Part shown: one piece after another, positions 1 through 11,016 of the stretch
How the letters are laid out: the number at the start of each line of letters is the position of its first letter
Position numbering within the stretch: the stretch's first letter is position 1
Assembly (NCBI GenBank): GCA_030411725.1
Contig: MU839855.1
Span: 149,504 to 213,503, forward strand
Reading direction: 5' to 3'
Length of the DNA stretch: 64,000 bases
From: Echria macrotheca
Lineage: Eukaryota > Ascomycota > Sordariomycetes > Sordariales > Schizotheciaceae
The notes under the pieces: model-generated
The model's input: only the letters and a program-made list of their open reading frames with translations
Told to the model about the DNA's origin: nothing
Database searches by the model: none
Position numbers and translations under genes: made by a program

Positions 1-592
1 CATGACGGAGGGGTTGGATCCTATCCGGTCGTACTCTTGCAGCTGGGGGGGCTCCATGCTCAAATAAATCTTGATGGCATCCACACAGGATGTTTCGCTG
101 TTGCTGCTCCTGCTGGTTCCCACGTCATTCACGATGACTTCAGGGGAGAAGAAACATGACAAACGTCAGGGCGAATGCTGCAGCGCGCCGAGCCTGAACG
201 CGGAAAGATTCACAACTGGATCTGCGACCCCAAGGTCTCCCGGCGACGCCACCCAACCCCCCTGGGAATGCCAAGTCAGGGATAACCCGCAGCAAGCTAC
301 TCCAAACAGGCAAACCGATGAACGCCACTATGCGCGCACACAGGCTGCACTAGTACCGTCGGGGATCTGGATTTGCCGAGACTCGCGGTGAGCGTGGACT
401 TTCGTGGCTGCTTCCGGCAAGTAGCGAAGGTCCTCGGACAAAAGGTCGGTCTTTATCTCTTTTTTTCCCCCCGGAAAGCCACACCGCTATCTACTGTATC
501 CGTTTGCCGCACGAGCTGGGTCTTTTTCCCTCAGCTGCAGCAACACTGGGGACTGACCGACACGCCTCGCAAGGAGGTTGCACGGCATCACC
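1..592. other. Intergenic left edge
   Basis: No gene is supported here. Short open frames occur on both strands but none has recognisable domain content. The right part is the upstream region of the lectin-domain gene that starts at 593 and contains pyrimidine tracts near 460-480, common in fungal promoters. Confidence 0.5.
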
Positions 593-3165
593 ATGGCACT
601 CAAGCTAGTTCCTTACAACAATGCTATGAGGCTTGGCCAAGGGTAAATATCCTCTCTCCTGTCGGCCATGATCTTACAGAGACTAAGAACGAGCAAAGGT
701 TCAACTCGTACACGCAAGAGATTTGTGTAGACAATGCTGTCGTGGGTATCACCTCGGAGGAGGACTCGCAGATTATCATGGCCGGCACGTCGCTGCCGGT
801 GGTCCCTCTGCCGCCTAAGCCCGTAGACAACGGCGCTGTGGGCGTCACGCCTGCTGCAAATTCCGGAGGTGTCGTGGTCCCCCCGACGGGCAACCCACCA
901 GTGGTGCCCATAGCAACCGTCCCTAAGGACGTCAACATTTTGGGTACGCTAGAGGCCAAGGTGACACGATATCCGAGCCAGATTGTCACCTTCACCTCAC
1001 GTATGCTTCTTCTCTTCTTTCCCCCCTCTCTGGAGGCCTGGCGTAGCTGGCTGACTCTGTCTCTTGAAGGATATGTCAATAAGCTGTCCGATGTCGCAAG
1101 CTCCCTCAACATCAGCGGGTCCCTGAGTATCAAGTACGGCGAGCTGTCGGGAGGCGGTTCCGGGAGTTATGTTGATTCAGACACGTTCCAAGCCGCAGAC
1201 ATCAACTTCGAAGTCATGGTCAAGGTCATCAACCAGACCATCAACGTCAAGGACCAGCTCGACTTTTACCCCCTGGAGAGTCACACGGCCAACACAACTG
1301 CCGTGCCGTACCCCGAATTCGTGCAGATCTACGGCGACTCGTTCATCTCCGGCTTTCAGGAGGGCGGCTTCTTTCACGCAGTCGTGTCCATGCGCAGCCT
1401 CAACAAGACCAACCTCAGCGACATCAAGGCCAATGCCCACGTGGCGCTGCAGTTTGGTGTCGGGTCCGTCAAGGCCGACGGACAGGCCAGTGTGGTCAAA
1501 AAGAAGCTTGATCAGGAATGCGAGGTCAACATCACTGTCAACTGGGCCGGTGGCGGCCAGCTCAAGAACAGCAGTGAGAATTGGACCATTGACTCGCTGA
1601 TGGCTGCCGCCGCTCGCTTCCCCGAGCTCGTTGCCAAGTGTCCGCAGCGTACGCACGCCATCCTTACCAAATACACCGCCCTCCGAGGGTTCCTGCAGTG
1701 GGCTTCGCCCCGGAAACTCAGCATGCTCGACTATGAGATTGCGCAGCTGTACACGGACGAGCTGATGGATGTCTACCTCGGCTACAAGGCGGTGTGGAAA
1801 GACATCCACAACATGATTGAGGATCTCGACGAGGAGAAGATCATTGTGAAAAAATCCACAACCATCAAGGAGCCGGGCCTGTCTCCAGAATTCTGGATCA
1901 AGAAGCTGGACCAAGAGCCTCTCCTCCCCTTCGAGCCGACGTTTGAGGGCCTCGACGCTGCGCTCCGCACCACCCGCGTCATGATGGTCAATATCGTTCG
2001 GGAGGTGGACGACATCAAAAAGTCGCCCATCATCGCCACCGAAGCCACGCGGGTCCTGCCCTATATCCGACCCCAGGTCTTCCGCCAGCTGCTCCCGCTC
2101 GCGGAGCCCATTGTCCCACCCGCCACGCCGCGCAGCGCGCTAACGACCAAGCTTAACCACGGCTCCGTGGGCTTCGGGGGAGGCATTCCCTCTGTCGCCG
2201 CTATCGCCAAGCAGGCCCTGACGCGGCCGTACGACGCCGCCCCGCAGCTTCTCTACGGCCTGCCGTACATCGACTGGGCCGTCCTGCCCAATGACGGCAT
2301 CGAGCTCGTCCCCAATACCTCGGCCAAGGCCATCGTCATCGACATGCGCATCGACCCCATCCCCGACAATGCCCGCCCGCTGGAGAAGCAAATCTTCAAC
2401 AACATTGTCAAGTGGATCGCCCTCCCTTTCAACTCCAAGGAATTCACCGTCGGCACGGGGCGATGGGAGCTCAAGACGCCCGAAACCAAGCCGTCCCTGA
2501 CGCAGCGGTGCACCTTTTCCCGGCGTCTCGAAGACGACCCCATCGTCCTCTCGTGGCTGACGGGATGGCGCTTTTATGCCTACTCCACCGTGGAGAAATG
2601 GGCCGGGTCCGTGTCGGCATCCGCCAAGAACCCGTCCCGCGACGGCTTTGACCTTGTGATTGACGACATAGGCGCGTATCAAGACGGCAACGGCACCCCC
2701 GCGACGGAGGGGCAAATGTGGCGCCCCCTCTTCGCGTCCGCGCAATGGGTCGCCTTCCCGAGGAACCTGACGGGGATTGACGGAGGCACGGTCGAGTTCT
2801 TGAACCTCGACGGCAGATCCGAGGTGACAAAGACGAGTGGGAGGACGTCGTTCCGGGGCGGGGCCTTTACCAAGACGCCGACCATCTGGTTCGCGCTGAG
2901 CGGGTTTAAGTATCGCCATACCGGCCAGTCGCAAAGCGTGCCGAGGATCAAGATGACGTTTGATGGGGCCATTGACGTGAATGGCTTTAGTTGGGGGATT
3001 GAGACGTGGGAGGGCGAGGGCGTGCTGGAGAAGGCGACCTTTACGTGGATCGCCTTTGACAATGACTCGCAGGCACTGGTGACGAACGTGACCCCGGAGA
3101 CGATCGCGGTGGGTAAGAATTCGAGGAGGGATATTCTGACGGATTTGAGGGATCGGGATGACTAG
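593..3165 (+). CDS. Large H-type lectin domain protein (3 exons)
   Basis: Model: 593-642, 699-1000, 1070-3165, giving 815 residues. The first intron (643-698) removes an in-frame extension and joins MRLGQG to FNSYTQ, a start I recognise from fungal relatives. The second (1001-1069, GTATGC...GAAG) is 69 nt and has no stop, so an unspliced reading adds 23 false residues. Residues about 118-330 form the conserved body of a fungal family: GSLSIKYG, INQTINVKD, a YGDSF...GG segment, a GGG-rich strand and CPQRT near 307. Residues about 672-782 match the H-type lectin fold, a carbohydrate-binding beta sandwich ending in a WIAFD strand. There is no clear signal peptide. The body resembles pore-forming or membrane-attack-like fungal proteins, but that is only an impression; the lectin call is firmer. 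Likely role: glycan binding, possibly defence. Exon coding is GC-rich and looks intact. Confidence 0.75.
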
Positions 3166-4182
3166 AGGGATCTAGCTGTTTTTAAAATCCGGACCTGCAG
3201 GTAGTTCTCATTTGCTAACGGACGCCAAGAATTCAGATCCATAGTGATGATTTCAGCCCTTTAATTTTTTTTTTTCATAAAACCACTTTCTCGATCCCTA
3301 CTATAATTGGAGTGAGCAAAAAGGGTACGAGAGGGTAAGCAAAGAAATTCTGCTCAAGGCGTAAGCACGCTCTAAGCAAAGGTGAGCAAGCTACTCATCA
3401 GTAAGTACAAATCTCCATACAAATCCAGGTATCTCCTCAGAGGCGGTTGCCACTGAGTTAAAATGGGAGGGCCCACGTTTAGCAACCCAATGAATAGATC
3501 GAAGCAATCCGCTTAGGGAGTGTCTCAGCTTAAGGGTGCTGAGGATGGTGAGATTTATCTACTTTCGTGAATATGGAAGATGGGAATATAGGTCTAATAG
3601 GGGACGTAAACTGGTTTTGATGTGACTCTAGGAGGAAGGGAAGAGGAGCGAAAAGGGGTTGGGGGGTGGTCCCAGTTTTGGGCCACCCATGTCCCACAAG
3701 CTACGACCTCGCGAAAAGCTGCCATTTAAACTGCAGAGTACTGCCTACTCGTCTAAACCATCTTTGGAAATTTCTCTGATTATTTCCTGAGCAGCGCCTG
3801 AGTAGTGTCTAAGCAAGGTAGCTAGGGGTGGTGCGGGTGACTGGGGTTTGGTGGGGGCAAATTTAGGGTAAAACAACAGCCCTATGTTTACACCAAAGTC
3901 GCCCTCACCAATTTCCACTTCATCAGGCTATTCCAATTCCATTCTCGTATCACCTATGCCCAAATGCGCAAAACGAGCCTCTGCAAGTCGCACATTGCCG
4001 ATCATGTGCGAATGAAGCCATAATTACGTCCCCATTTTCGTAGCTAGTATACCCAAAGAATCATCAAAATATCTCTGAGAGCAAAGACAGGCTTCTAGCT
4101 TCCAGCCCGACACCTTGACACCGACCTTCATGACTGCCTCGATACCGGGGCAGGTAGGAGGAACTCAGATGATCACAACCTT
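3166..4182. other. Intergenic, no gene seen
   Basis: No long frame on either strand. The stretch is moderately A+T-rich after the lectin gene stop and holds scattered purine-rich words such as TAAGCAA and GAGCAA around 3310-3400 and 3790-3820. I see no ordered repeat unit. Confidence 0.5.
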
Positions 4183-4578
4183 CTATTGTTCTCCGACCTG
4201 CAGAAGGTTCGCTACCTCATCTTGAATCTCAAAGCTCCCAACCCGCCGGTAGCTACCACTTGTCTGAGTATCGTGTACCAGAACTAAGCCAAAATTTTCG
4301 TTTAAGAAGGCGGCAAAGCAGCTTGGGAATGGCTCCACATCGAAGAGGACCTGTGCCGTCACACATAAATTAGATTTAGACGACCTGGTGGGTTTTGAGA
4401 AGGTAGTATTCGAGCGCTTCTGGCTGCTCGAGCCTTCTGATGTGTCTTCATATTTGACTTCGCCGCTGCCAGCCCGACTGGTCCAGAAAATTGTGGCGGG
4501 GATGTGAAACCGCCGTGGAGCTTGGAAGATGAAGGCGGCGGAGGCAACAATTTGACATCTCCCAAGACAGTCTGCCAT
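4183..4578 (-). CDS. Hypothetical short ORF, possibly a gene fragment
   Basis: A 131-codon frame on the minus strand. The C-terminal half (about residues 60-131) has normal protein-like composition, with a run around FDVEPFPSCF and a regular end EVANLLQVGEQ. The N-terminal 50 residues read poorly. I recognise no family. It may be the last exon of a gene whose 5' part is lost or lies in other frames up to about 4640. It precedes the promoter-less 3' side of the HET gene, and nothing links the two. It could also be a chance frame. Confidence 0.25.
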   Translation of the reverse strand: MADCLGRCQIVASAAFIFQAPRRFHIPATIFWTSRAGSGEVKYEDTSEGSSSQKRSNTTFSKPTRSSKSNLCVTAQVLFDVEPFPSCFAAFLNENFGLVLVHDTQTSGSYRRVGSFEIQDEVANLLQVGEQ

Positions 4579-5453
4579 GAAAAACTGATGTTAGCGGTAC
4601 TATACTACCCGGGAAAGAAGGAAACCTTGGGTGCATCGGTAAGCTCCTACCATGATACTTGCCGCCGCTGACTTGACCCGTCCAAAGATATCATGTCTGA
4701 GAGGCTCGACGCGAACGTCTAAGACCTTAGCAAACAGCCGACCCGACCCACCAGTATTGAGTGGAATTTAATCTCTCCGTCCACCGCCGCCCACGACCAA
4801 GACGGCGCTCGATACTCGGCCGGTCTTGTGATGCTTGCATTCGTGGCGTCCGGCATAGCCTTAGTATGTTGCTCGTCGTCGCAGTTGTGCGTGGCGGCAT
4901 GAATCTTCCTCCCCCAACAGATCCCGCCGAGGATGTTTTAACCTTCACATACGCCGTCTCAATACACGGTCACAGCTTCGCATACTAACGGCCAAGCCTG
5001 GACGAACTACTCACGTTACAGGCTTGTTTATCTTTTTAAAACTAAAACTGCGATATTTCTAAGAGCGCCTGTTTAAAGCGTAAGCTGTCAAGCGGTTGTC
5101 AGAAAAAAACGGACTGCAAAAATCCAGCACGAGACACTGTATTAACAGAGGCTTAGCAGCTCTCCCGCTTTCCATCACCCCACGAAGTGGGCCAGCCTTA
5201 CAATTATACTTGAAAACTAACGCTTAAAGATTAGAAAAAAAAGATTAGATACCTAGGGAACATATATCGAGGTTATTGCGAGGTTCGAGAGAAAACATAA
5301 GACCCTCCATTCAATCCATCCGGCATCCAGGTCCCACTGGGTCCGGAAAGAACCACTTTTCCGGCTCCTCCGGACTTGCCGGACCGCACCCGGCCAACAC
5401 TGATACAGGTACCAAATCAGGTCGCCTCCCTTCAAAAAGAGAAGGACTACGAA
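4579..5453. other. Intergenic, no gene seen
   Basis: No supported gene. The part at 5030-5270 is A+T-rich and stop-dense. The part at 5276-5453 lies just past the HET gene stop and is probably its 3' flank. Confidence 0.45.
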
Positions 5454-7742
5454 TCACCCCAGCACGACATCAACCCTCTCAGTCTCTTGCCGATCCCAAA
5501 CATCCGCTCGGATCCTTCCAACACCCTTCCGATACGCGACACCACCTCCGTCCCTGTCCCAGCCTATCCACATGACGTTGTAAAAACCATACGGCACGAC
5601 CGCCTTGTCCGCTCGACAGGGTTTCAAGCGCGTGTGGCATCGGTCCACGCAGTCAGAGTGGAAGTACTCTAGCTCGGGAATCGTGCTGTTGCCGATGAGA
5701 AAACTCTCGGAGCAAATACCTTTCGAGAGGACGATGAGTTCTAGTCGAGATCCTGGTTTTGGTATCTCGCTGTGATTAGTAGATGTTGTGTTCAGCCGAA
5801 GTGCTCCGATCACGGCGTTGTTATCGTCGACAAGACCGATATCGCAACAAGCATTGCTTTGTCGTGGTGTTTTTTGAGGCGACCCTAACACTGTACTGGC
5901 GGGGATATAGCACCGCTTTGTTTGGAAGTATAAATAGGGGAGCCAATCATTGTGGGACCGTGGTAATGGGGTTAATGGAAGCGGTATTTCAAGGCGGAAC
6001 CAGCCCTTGACGTTTGCTCCCGCTACAGGTGTTCCTTCATTCGGTACATCAGCGTTGTATGAACTAGCGATGCGGGTTTTCTGTCTGCCGTCGGTAGAAA
6101 GCCTTTCGATCTTATAGAATTCCACGCATGACATGATTCCTATTGTGGAGGTAAAACTCATGCTTGGCGGGTTCTGCGACTCTGACTCTAAGATCAGCTC
6201 GAAAAGGACCTCCCACAGCGATGAATCCAGGGAGCCTCCAGTCCAGGCTAGGGGTGACCAAGATGGCGCTGCGGGGTGAAGCCTGGAACTTTCCGAGTCG
6301 CAGCGACGGACGAGCGGCTGCGCAGGCATCCACAACAGGAACGCCTCGAAAAGAATTTCCGGTATCCCGTAGAGAATCCCGCCGGAAAGGCATCTGGCTT
6401 GACAAGTCGTTATTCCCGAGAAGGCGCGGACCGCGTCACCTTCGTACGTCAGAACCCGACGGCTGAAGTTGGATAGTAGGGAAGCGTAGCATAAAGGGTC
6501 TGGGAACTGCCTTCGTATCGCCCGAGAGGTATCGCCGCTGCCGTATACCTGCCACTCCCTGGGATGTGTCTCGGAGAAGTTGGATCGCCGACAGTTCCAG
6601 ATGACGCCGGTGTTGTGAAATCGCAGGGCGCGCGGTGCGAGGATTTCTTCTTGTAAAGTCCAGCCGCGGGTGTAGTATTTTGATTCGGTGATTGCTTCGC
6701 TGTGTGTTGAGTGAGGCGTGAGAATGGTGTTGTTGGGTAAGACGAGCGTTTTGAGGGGCCAGCGCCCGTTCCGAGACGGGGAGCTAGTATTGATACCTGG
6801 GAGTCCAGAAGCACCATCACCACTCGCGGCAAGAATGGCAAGGGAGCAGTTGCTGTAGATGGCTGCCATGTTTTGTATTTGTTGACGTTTGTGTTCCTCG
6901 TCGTCTTGCACAATGCACAATCTGTCTACCCAGAGATAGCGGAAGCCAAGGCGCGCGGTGACAAGCATAGCATCCCTGATAGTTGGAGCGAGCTGTTTCC
7001 CTAGCGGTGAGGACGTTGCTAAAGAGCGCGGTTCGGCCAAAGCGTCCATGTTGTCCGTGATAGCAATCAAGGGGTCACGGTCGCTGCCCCAGACATAACT
7101 TAAAGCGAGGTAGTCGACTGAGCCTGGTTGTTCCGTTATGCATTCGAGGATCACGTCGATGAGGAATAAATTATCCGGGCGGTCGATGCATTCCCAGGAG
7201 TCGTGGTTCACCCCGAAGCAGGTACCTCTGTGGTGTTTGCAACAATGAGAGAGCCAGCCTCGGATTTCGTCCCAATCCACCACGGAATCTTGCACAAGAA
7301 TCCTGAGGTGCCCCTCTCCGTGGGCCTTATGAGCGGCGACCTCACTGCCCTCAGTTGCTTCATATTGCTCCCGGGTCAGGCATCTAGCAAAGGCTAGACT
7401 TGCTCCGTGGAAAGGGACTGGCAAACCGCCGGGAAGACGCGGCACGTGGGGGGTGATGTACCAGCCTCCAATGAGCTCTGAGTACGTGATGTCGATGGTG
7501 TAGTTGTCTTGGAGGGTGACCGAGGGGTCTTCTTCAGTGACCACGGTGGTGATCATGTTTAGGAATAAGGCGCAAACGGGACAGCGAGACGCATTTCGCC
7601 GGTAATCAGCGATGGTGCCGAGAGTTGCGAACGAAGTGGGTAATGGCCCATGAAGAACGACGGCCTCGGCGATCGAGCACTGTTGACAATTTTGGTCGGA
7701 AAAGGATGCACGTTGGAGAGCGAATGGGATGGCTGGTTCCAT
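5454..7742 (-). CDS. HET domain protein (heterokaryon incompatibility)
   Basis: A single-exon, intact 762-residue protein. The HET domain begins at YLALSYVWG (residues 211-219) and continues through RYLWVDRLCI (268-277) and a MAAIYSNCSLAILAA block (292-306). The downstream RGWTLQE motif is at 359-365. An N-terminal block with paired cysteines (C19, C22, C54, C57) precedes the domain, as in many fungal HET proteins. The C-terminal half is family-specific with no named domain. HET domains are distant relatives of TIR and can trigger regulated cell death after fusion of incompatible hyphae; the partner that would activate this one is not evident. There is no signal peptide or membrane segment, so it is presumably cytosolic. 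Length and the absence of stops or frameshifts suggest a live gene, in contrast to the broken HET gene at 45337-47972. Confidence 0.9.
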   Translation of the reverse strand: MEPAIPFALQRASFSDQNCQQCSIAEAVVLHGPLPTSFATLGTIADYRRNASRCPVCALFLNMITTVVTEEDPSVTLQDNYTIDITYSELIGGWYITPHVPRLPGGLPVPFHGASLAFARCLTREQYEATEGSEVAAHKAHGEGHLRILVQDSVVDWDEIRGWLSHCCKHHRGTCFGVNHDSWECIDRPDNLFLIDVILECITEQPGSVDYLALSYVWGSDRDPLIAITDNMDALAEPRSLATSSPLGKQLAPTIRDAMLVTARLGFRYLWVDRLCIVQDDEEHKRQQIQNMAAIYSNCSLAILAASGDGASGLPGINTSSPSRNGRWPLKTLVLPNNTILTPHSTHSEAITESKYYTRGWTLQEEILAPRALRFHNTGVIWNCRRSNFSETHPREWQVYGSGDTSRAIRRQFPDPLCYASLLSNFSRRVLTYEGDAVRAFSGITTCQARCLSGGILYGIPEILFEAFLLWMPAQPLVRRCDSESSRLHPAAPSWSPLAWTGGSLDSSLWEVLFELILESESQNPPSMSFTSTIGIMSCVEFYKIERLSTDGRQKTRIASSYNADVPNEGTPVAGANVKGWFRLEIPLPLTPLPRSHNDWLPYLYFQTKRCYIPASTVLGSPQKTPRQSNACCDIGLVDDNNAVIGALRLNTTSTNHSEIPKPGSRLELIVLSKGICSESFLIGNSTIPELEYFHSDCVDRCHTRLKPCRADKAVVPYGFYNVMWIGWDRDGGGVAYRKGVGRIRADVWDRQETERVDVVLG

Positions 7743-8258
7743 GGCGATGTTGACGAGGCTGGTCTGGCGTGGGATGGGATTAATGTTGGTTTGCGGTAAT
7801 GTTCTGCTGGCGCGATGTGATGTCTCGCAACCGGGTTGGGAAGCTGGTGAAACTTGCCTTACGCGAAATGTCGGACTCCCTGGGGGGCTGTGTTATCTCG
7901 CATGCGCCTGACGATGCCGCGCAATCTGCATGCAGTGTGTGGTTGGGGGCCATGGGGGTGCAAATGAGAGCTGTGTTTGACGAACTAGTGCAGCCGCATG
8001 TCTTTCAGCCCAATCGTCGAGCTCAGTGGCATCGAGCCCGATTCTGTTTTGAGGTTAGGCTCGTAGATCTTTTGACCATTTAGGAGCTTCAGGTATTGCA
8101 TAGGAGGCGTCTAGTCGACGTCGTGGAACACGACAACCCCGCATGTAGCACGCCAGGCCATTATCTCTTATCACGCTACAATTTCATGTAGTACTCATCA
8201 AATCCATCCAATGCTCAATACTTTCCCTATAGTCAGCGCTACATCCCCATAGACTCAA
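7743..8258. other. Upstream region of the HET gene
   Basis: No supported gene. This is the 5' flank of the minus-strand HET gene and the 5' flank of the decayed plus-strand gene that follows. Open frames crossing it have no domain content. Confidence 0.45.
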
Positions 8259-8886
8259 ATGAGGCGCCATAACAGCCCGCCTCGACCATCGGTGCGGGTG
8301 TACAGAGGACAGGCCATTGATGCCGATGATCTTCCTTCCTCTTCAGAAAGCTCCAGCATTGTACCGACCATATGTACGACGGAACCACGTCCCGGTCGCG
8401 AAGGTGCCTGGCCACCGCCGCCTGGATCCCGATGGAGAAGGACCTCTCAATCTCCGATCTCTTCCCAAACACGTCGAACTCGGACCTAGACGGCCAGCCA
8501 GGCCCTCTGAGCTTGCGCAGTTAGACTTCTCACCTCGGCTAGCTGCGGCGGGGAACATCCATCTTTTTGTCAAAGATCTTGACAAGAACAACAACAACAA
8601 CAACAACAATGTGGATGATGTCTAACATCGCGAGCATGTGACCGGGTATAGCATATATCTGGCCACGCTGCAGCGCATGGTGCTGTGCGACCTCCGCAGC
8701 CGTCCTGCCGCAACCGTGCGCGAGCTAGAATACGGGAGACGCGCAGACAGGGCGCTGATGTGTGAGGCGAAGGACTTGTTGAGTGAGTACTGTAATACGG
8801 TACGGGACTACGATTTTATAACGGAACAATTGGCGAAGACTTATGAGGAAGGAGAGGGCGATTTATTTCAAAGCAAACAAAAGTAA
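8259..8886 (+). pseudogene. Small hypothetical gene, multi-exon or decayed
   Basis: Coding texture is clear but no single frame covers it. The C-terminal part (8635-8886) reads as a helical segment with YLATLQRMVLCDL and LLSEYCNTVRDYDF, a pattern I associate with small fungal helical proteins of unknown function. A TAA at 8623-8625 interrupts its frame, but a 66-nt intron from 8569 to 8634 (GTCAAA...TCTAAC...GAG) would remove it together with an (AAC)n run. Upstream, three different frames look protein-like in turn, starting with an arginine/proline-rich N-terminus at 8259 and an LFPNTSNSDLDG segment near 8462-8500. No clean intron joins them, so I suspect one or more frameshifts. Function unknown. 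Confidence 0.35.
8587..8609 (+). repeat. (AAC)n microsatellite
   Basis: About 7.7 copies of AAC. In one frame this would encode a run of asparagines. It falls inside a proposed 66-nt intron of the surrounding decayed gene. Confidence 0.85.
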
Positions 8887-9982
8887 AACGAAAGCAATTG
8901 TGCTGGTCAATCAATCTTGTATGTCTGTCTGGTAGAAGATGCTCTACCCACAGACCGTGTGGTCCCACGCATATGTTGGAACGTTAGTTTATTATGGTAG
9001 AGCCAGGAGCATGGAAAACGATAGTATGCTGCTGGGGAAAACATTTTGGAAGCGTATTATCGTAACATTTTCCTCCTCTTTCCAAAACCCCACGGATATC
9101 ATTATTAACCGCACGATATACAATGCAGCCCGCCCTACCTTAACCAATTTTCAAGGACGCTGATCTATAATAAATCAGCGCAATGAAAGCTATTAAATTA
9201 TATATAGATTTAATCCAAATGCTATGAAAGGTATTATATCGCTTAGGTAATGGGGTATAGCTAACAACACTTGTTGGGTCCAGAAGCTGCGGATGTTAGA
9301 TTGCTGATACCTTAGTTTTGCCTTCACGTCATGTGTGGAAGTTTCAATCTGTGGAAAAGTAAGCTCTCTGCAGGGAATCTTGTATGTATGTTGAAGGGAA
9401 AACTGGCCTAACCATGGAAAGCTGGGCCAAGTCATCTATCTATCTGCTCTGCTATGTCGATTGGTTGGCCCTGAATAACTTTGTCCGTTGGACTGAATTG
9501 CCTGCAAGTAAACAAAGAAATGTGAAGCGGTGACATCAGTTTGGCGCGTACCATCCACACTGGCGACCGCTACCCGTCAGGATACCTGATCGCCACATGA
9601 TCAAGCTGTTATTTTACTCTCTTGGTTTCCACGCACTTGGATAGGCAGCAGCTTACTGCGGGGTAACTTTGCTTGTCCGGAAGTGCTGTGCCGATTTGCC
9701 TCTTGGATTTGGGCATGTGTGGCACCTAAGGGACAAAAACCCAGGCTCTGATGTCATGGCCAAGACGGCGCAATCCTTCAGCTTCGTTGATCAATCCTTC
9801 ACAACCACGGCCAGAGTTTGAGTTGCATTCCGTGTTCAAGCGATATGTCTAAGAAGTGGCACATCCGCGTCAAACCCCGAATAGATTTCGACCCTGACAT
9901 GCTTCTCCTTGAGGGAAATTGCATCAATCGACTTTCTCCTGGCCCCCCTTGAAGGCATTATATGCACAACACAACCAGCAAA
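8887..9982. other. Intergenic, no gene seen
   Basis: Moderately A+T-rich with only short frames of poor composition on either strand. The last 150 bases form the 5' flank of the GPI-type protein gene. Confidence 0.5.
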
Positions 9983-11016
9983 ATGAAATCCCACCACCTC
10001 CTGCTTGCACTCTTCTCTCTCACCAACGCCCGTATCCCCGGCACGCGCATCTACGGCGATGTTGCCTCCATCAACAACACCATCTGGCTCTCCCACTTCT
10101 CCGCCCCCAACGCCACCTCCTCCGTAGGCGTTACGGGCTTTAACACCACCCAGCGCTACCCCGGCAGTACCACCGCCGACTGGCGCTACACCGTGGACGT
10201 GGTCGCCGACCTACCGCTCACCCGAGACCGCGGCTTTACCGCGGCCTCTTGGATCCGCCTCGCACCGCCCGAGAGTCTCTTACGTGATTTAGGGAACGGA
10301 TCTAAGGTGCTCGATATCGACGAAAGTTGGTCGGTGTGTCAGATTGTGTGGAGGTCGGACAAGGCGTCAAGAGCGGAGGAGGTGAATGGAGATACGTGTG
10401 AGGGAGCGTTGGATAAGACATGTTATGATGCGTGGATTAGGGAGTTGAGAAAAAGGCCAGCGAGGGCAACAAAGAGTAGTTGTCCGGATGTGAAGGCGCC
10501 CAAGGAGTGTGAGGGTGCTTTGGGGTTTGGAGAGAGGGTGGGTGGTTCTGAGGGGTATGGACTGGGACGTAAGTATTCCCACTGGGAAAGGACTGGGGAG
10601 AAGTTATATACTAACAGGTGACAGCGATGGGGGCGACGAATCTGACGGTGAATAATGTGAATGGGACGTTTAGCCTCTGGCAAGGTTCAATCCGGGGAGA
10701 GTCTCATGAGGCGGGGAACACGACGGCTTATGACCTTTTGGCGAGGAGTGTCTACATTATTGGACATGTTTGGACTTATGGTTTAAATTTTACTCCTCCA
10801 GTGGGGACTGGTGTGACGACTAGCACCCCTTCGCTCAAATGTCTCCGAGCGGTGAATCCGGGTAGTAATGGAGAGGGGGGTAATGAGGGTAGCGGGGGAG
10901 GGGAAGGGGCAGGTCAGTCGGGATCAGACGGAAGTTCTGGTACCGTTTCCACTCATGTCAGCGCTGTAACTGTTTTTCTGCTCGCTCTTGTTGGGGCATT
11001 GTTTTCCTGTTCTTAA
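9983..11016 (+). CDS. Secreted, probably GPI-anchored protein (2 exons)
   Basis: Model: 9983-10568 and 10625-11016, 325 residues. The intron (56 nt) has donor GTAAGT, branch CTAAC at 10611-10615 and acceptor ACAG ending at 10624, which restores the frame into MGATNLTV. The N-terminus MKSHHLLLALFSL is a short signal peptide. I chose this ATG over one 21 nt upstream because it gives the cleaner signal sequence. Many N-x-S/T sites, six or more cysteines, and a Gly/Ser-rich linker near 280-300 precede a hydrophobic end (VTVFLLALVGALFS), the layout of a GPI-anchor signal. No catalytic motif or named domain is visible. It is expected at the cell wall or plasma membrane. Anchoring is inferred; secretion is well supported by both termini. 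Confidence 0.75.

Noticed and set aside
624..2934. Long minus-strand frames (up to 264 codons) opposite the lectin-domain gene
   Set aside because: GC-rich coding on the plus strand leaves antisense frames open; their translations have no motifs and skewed composition.
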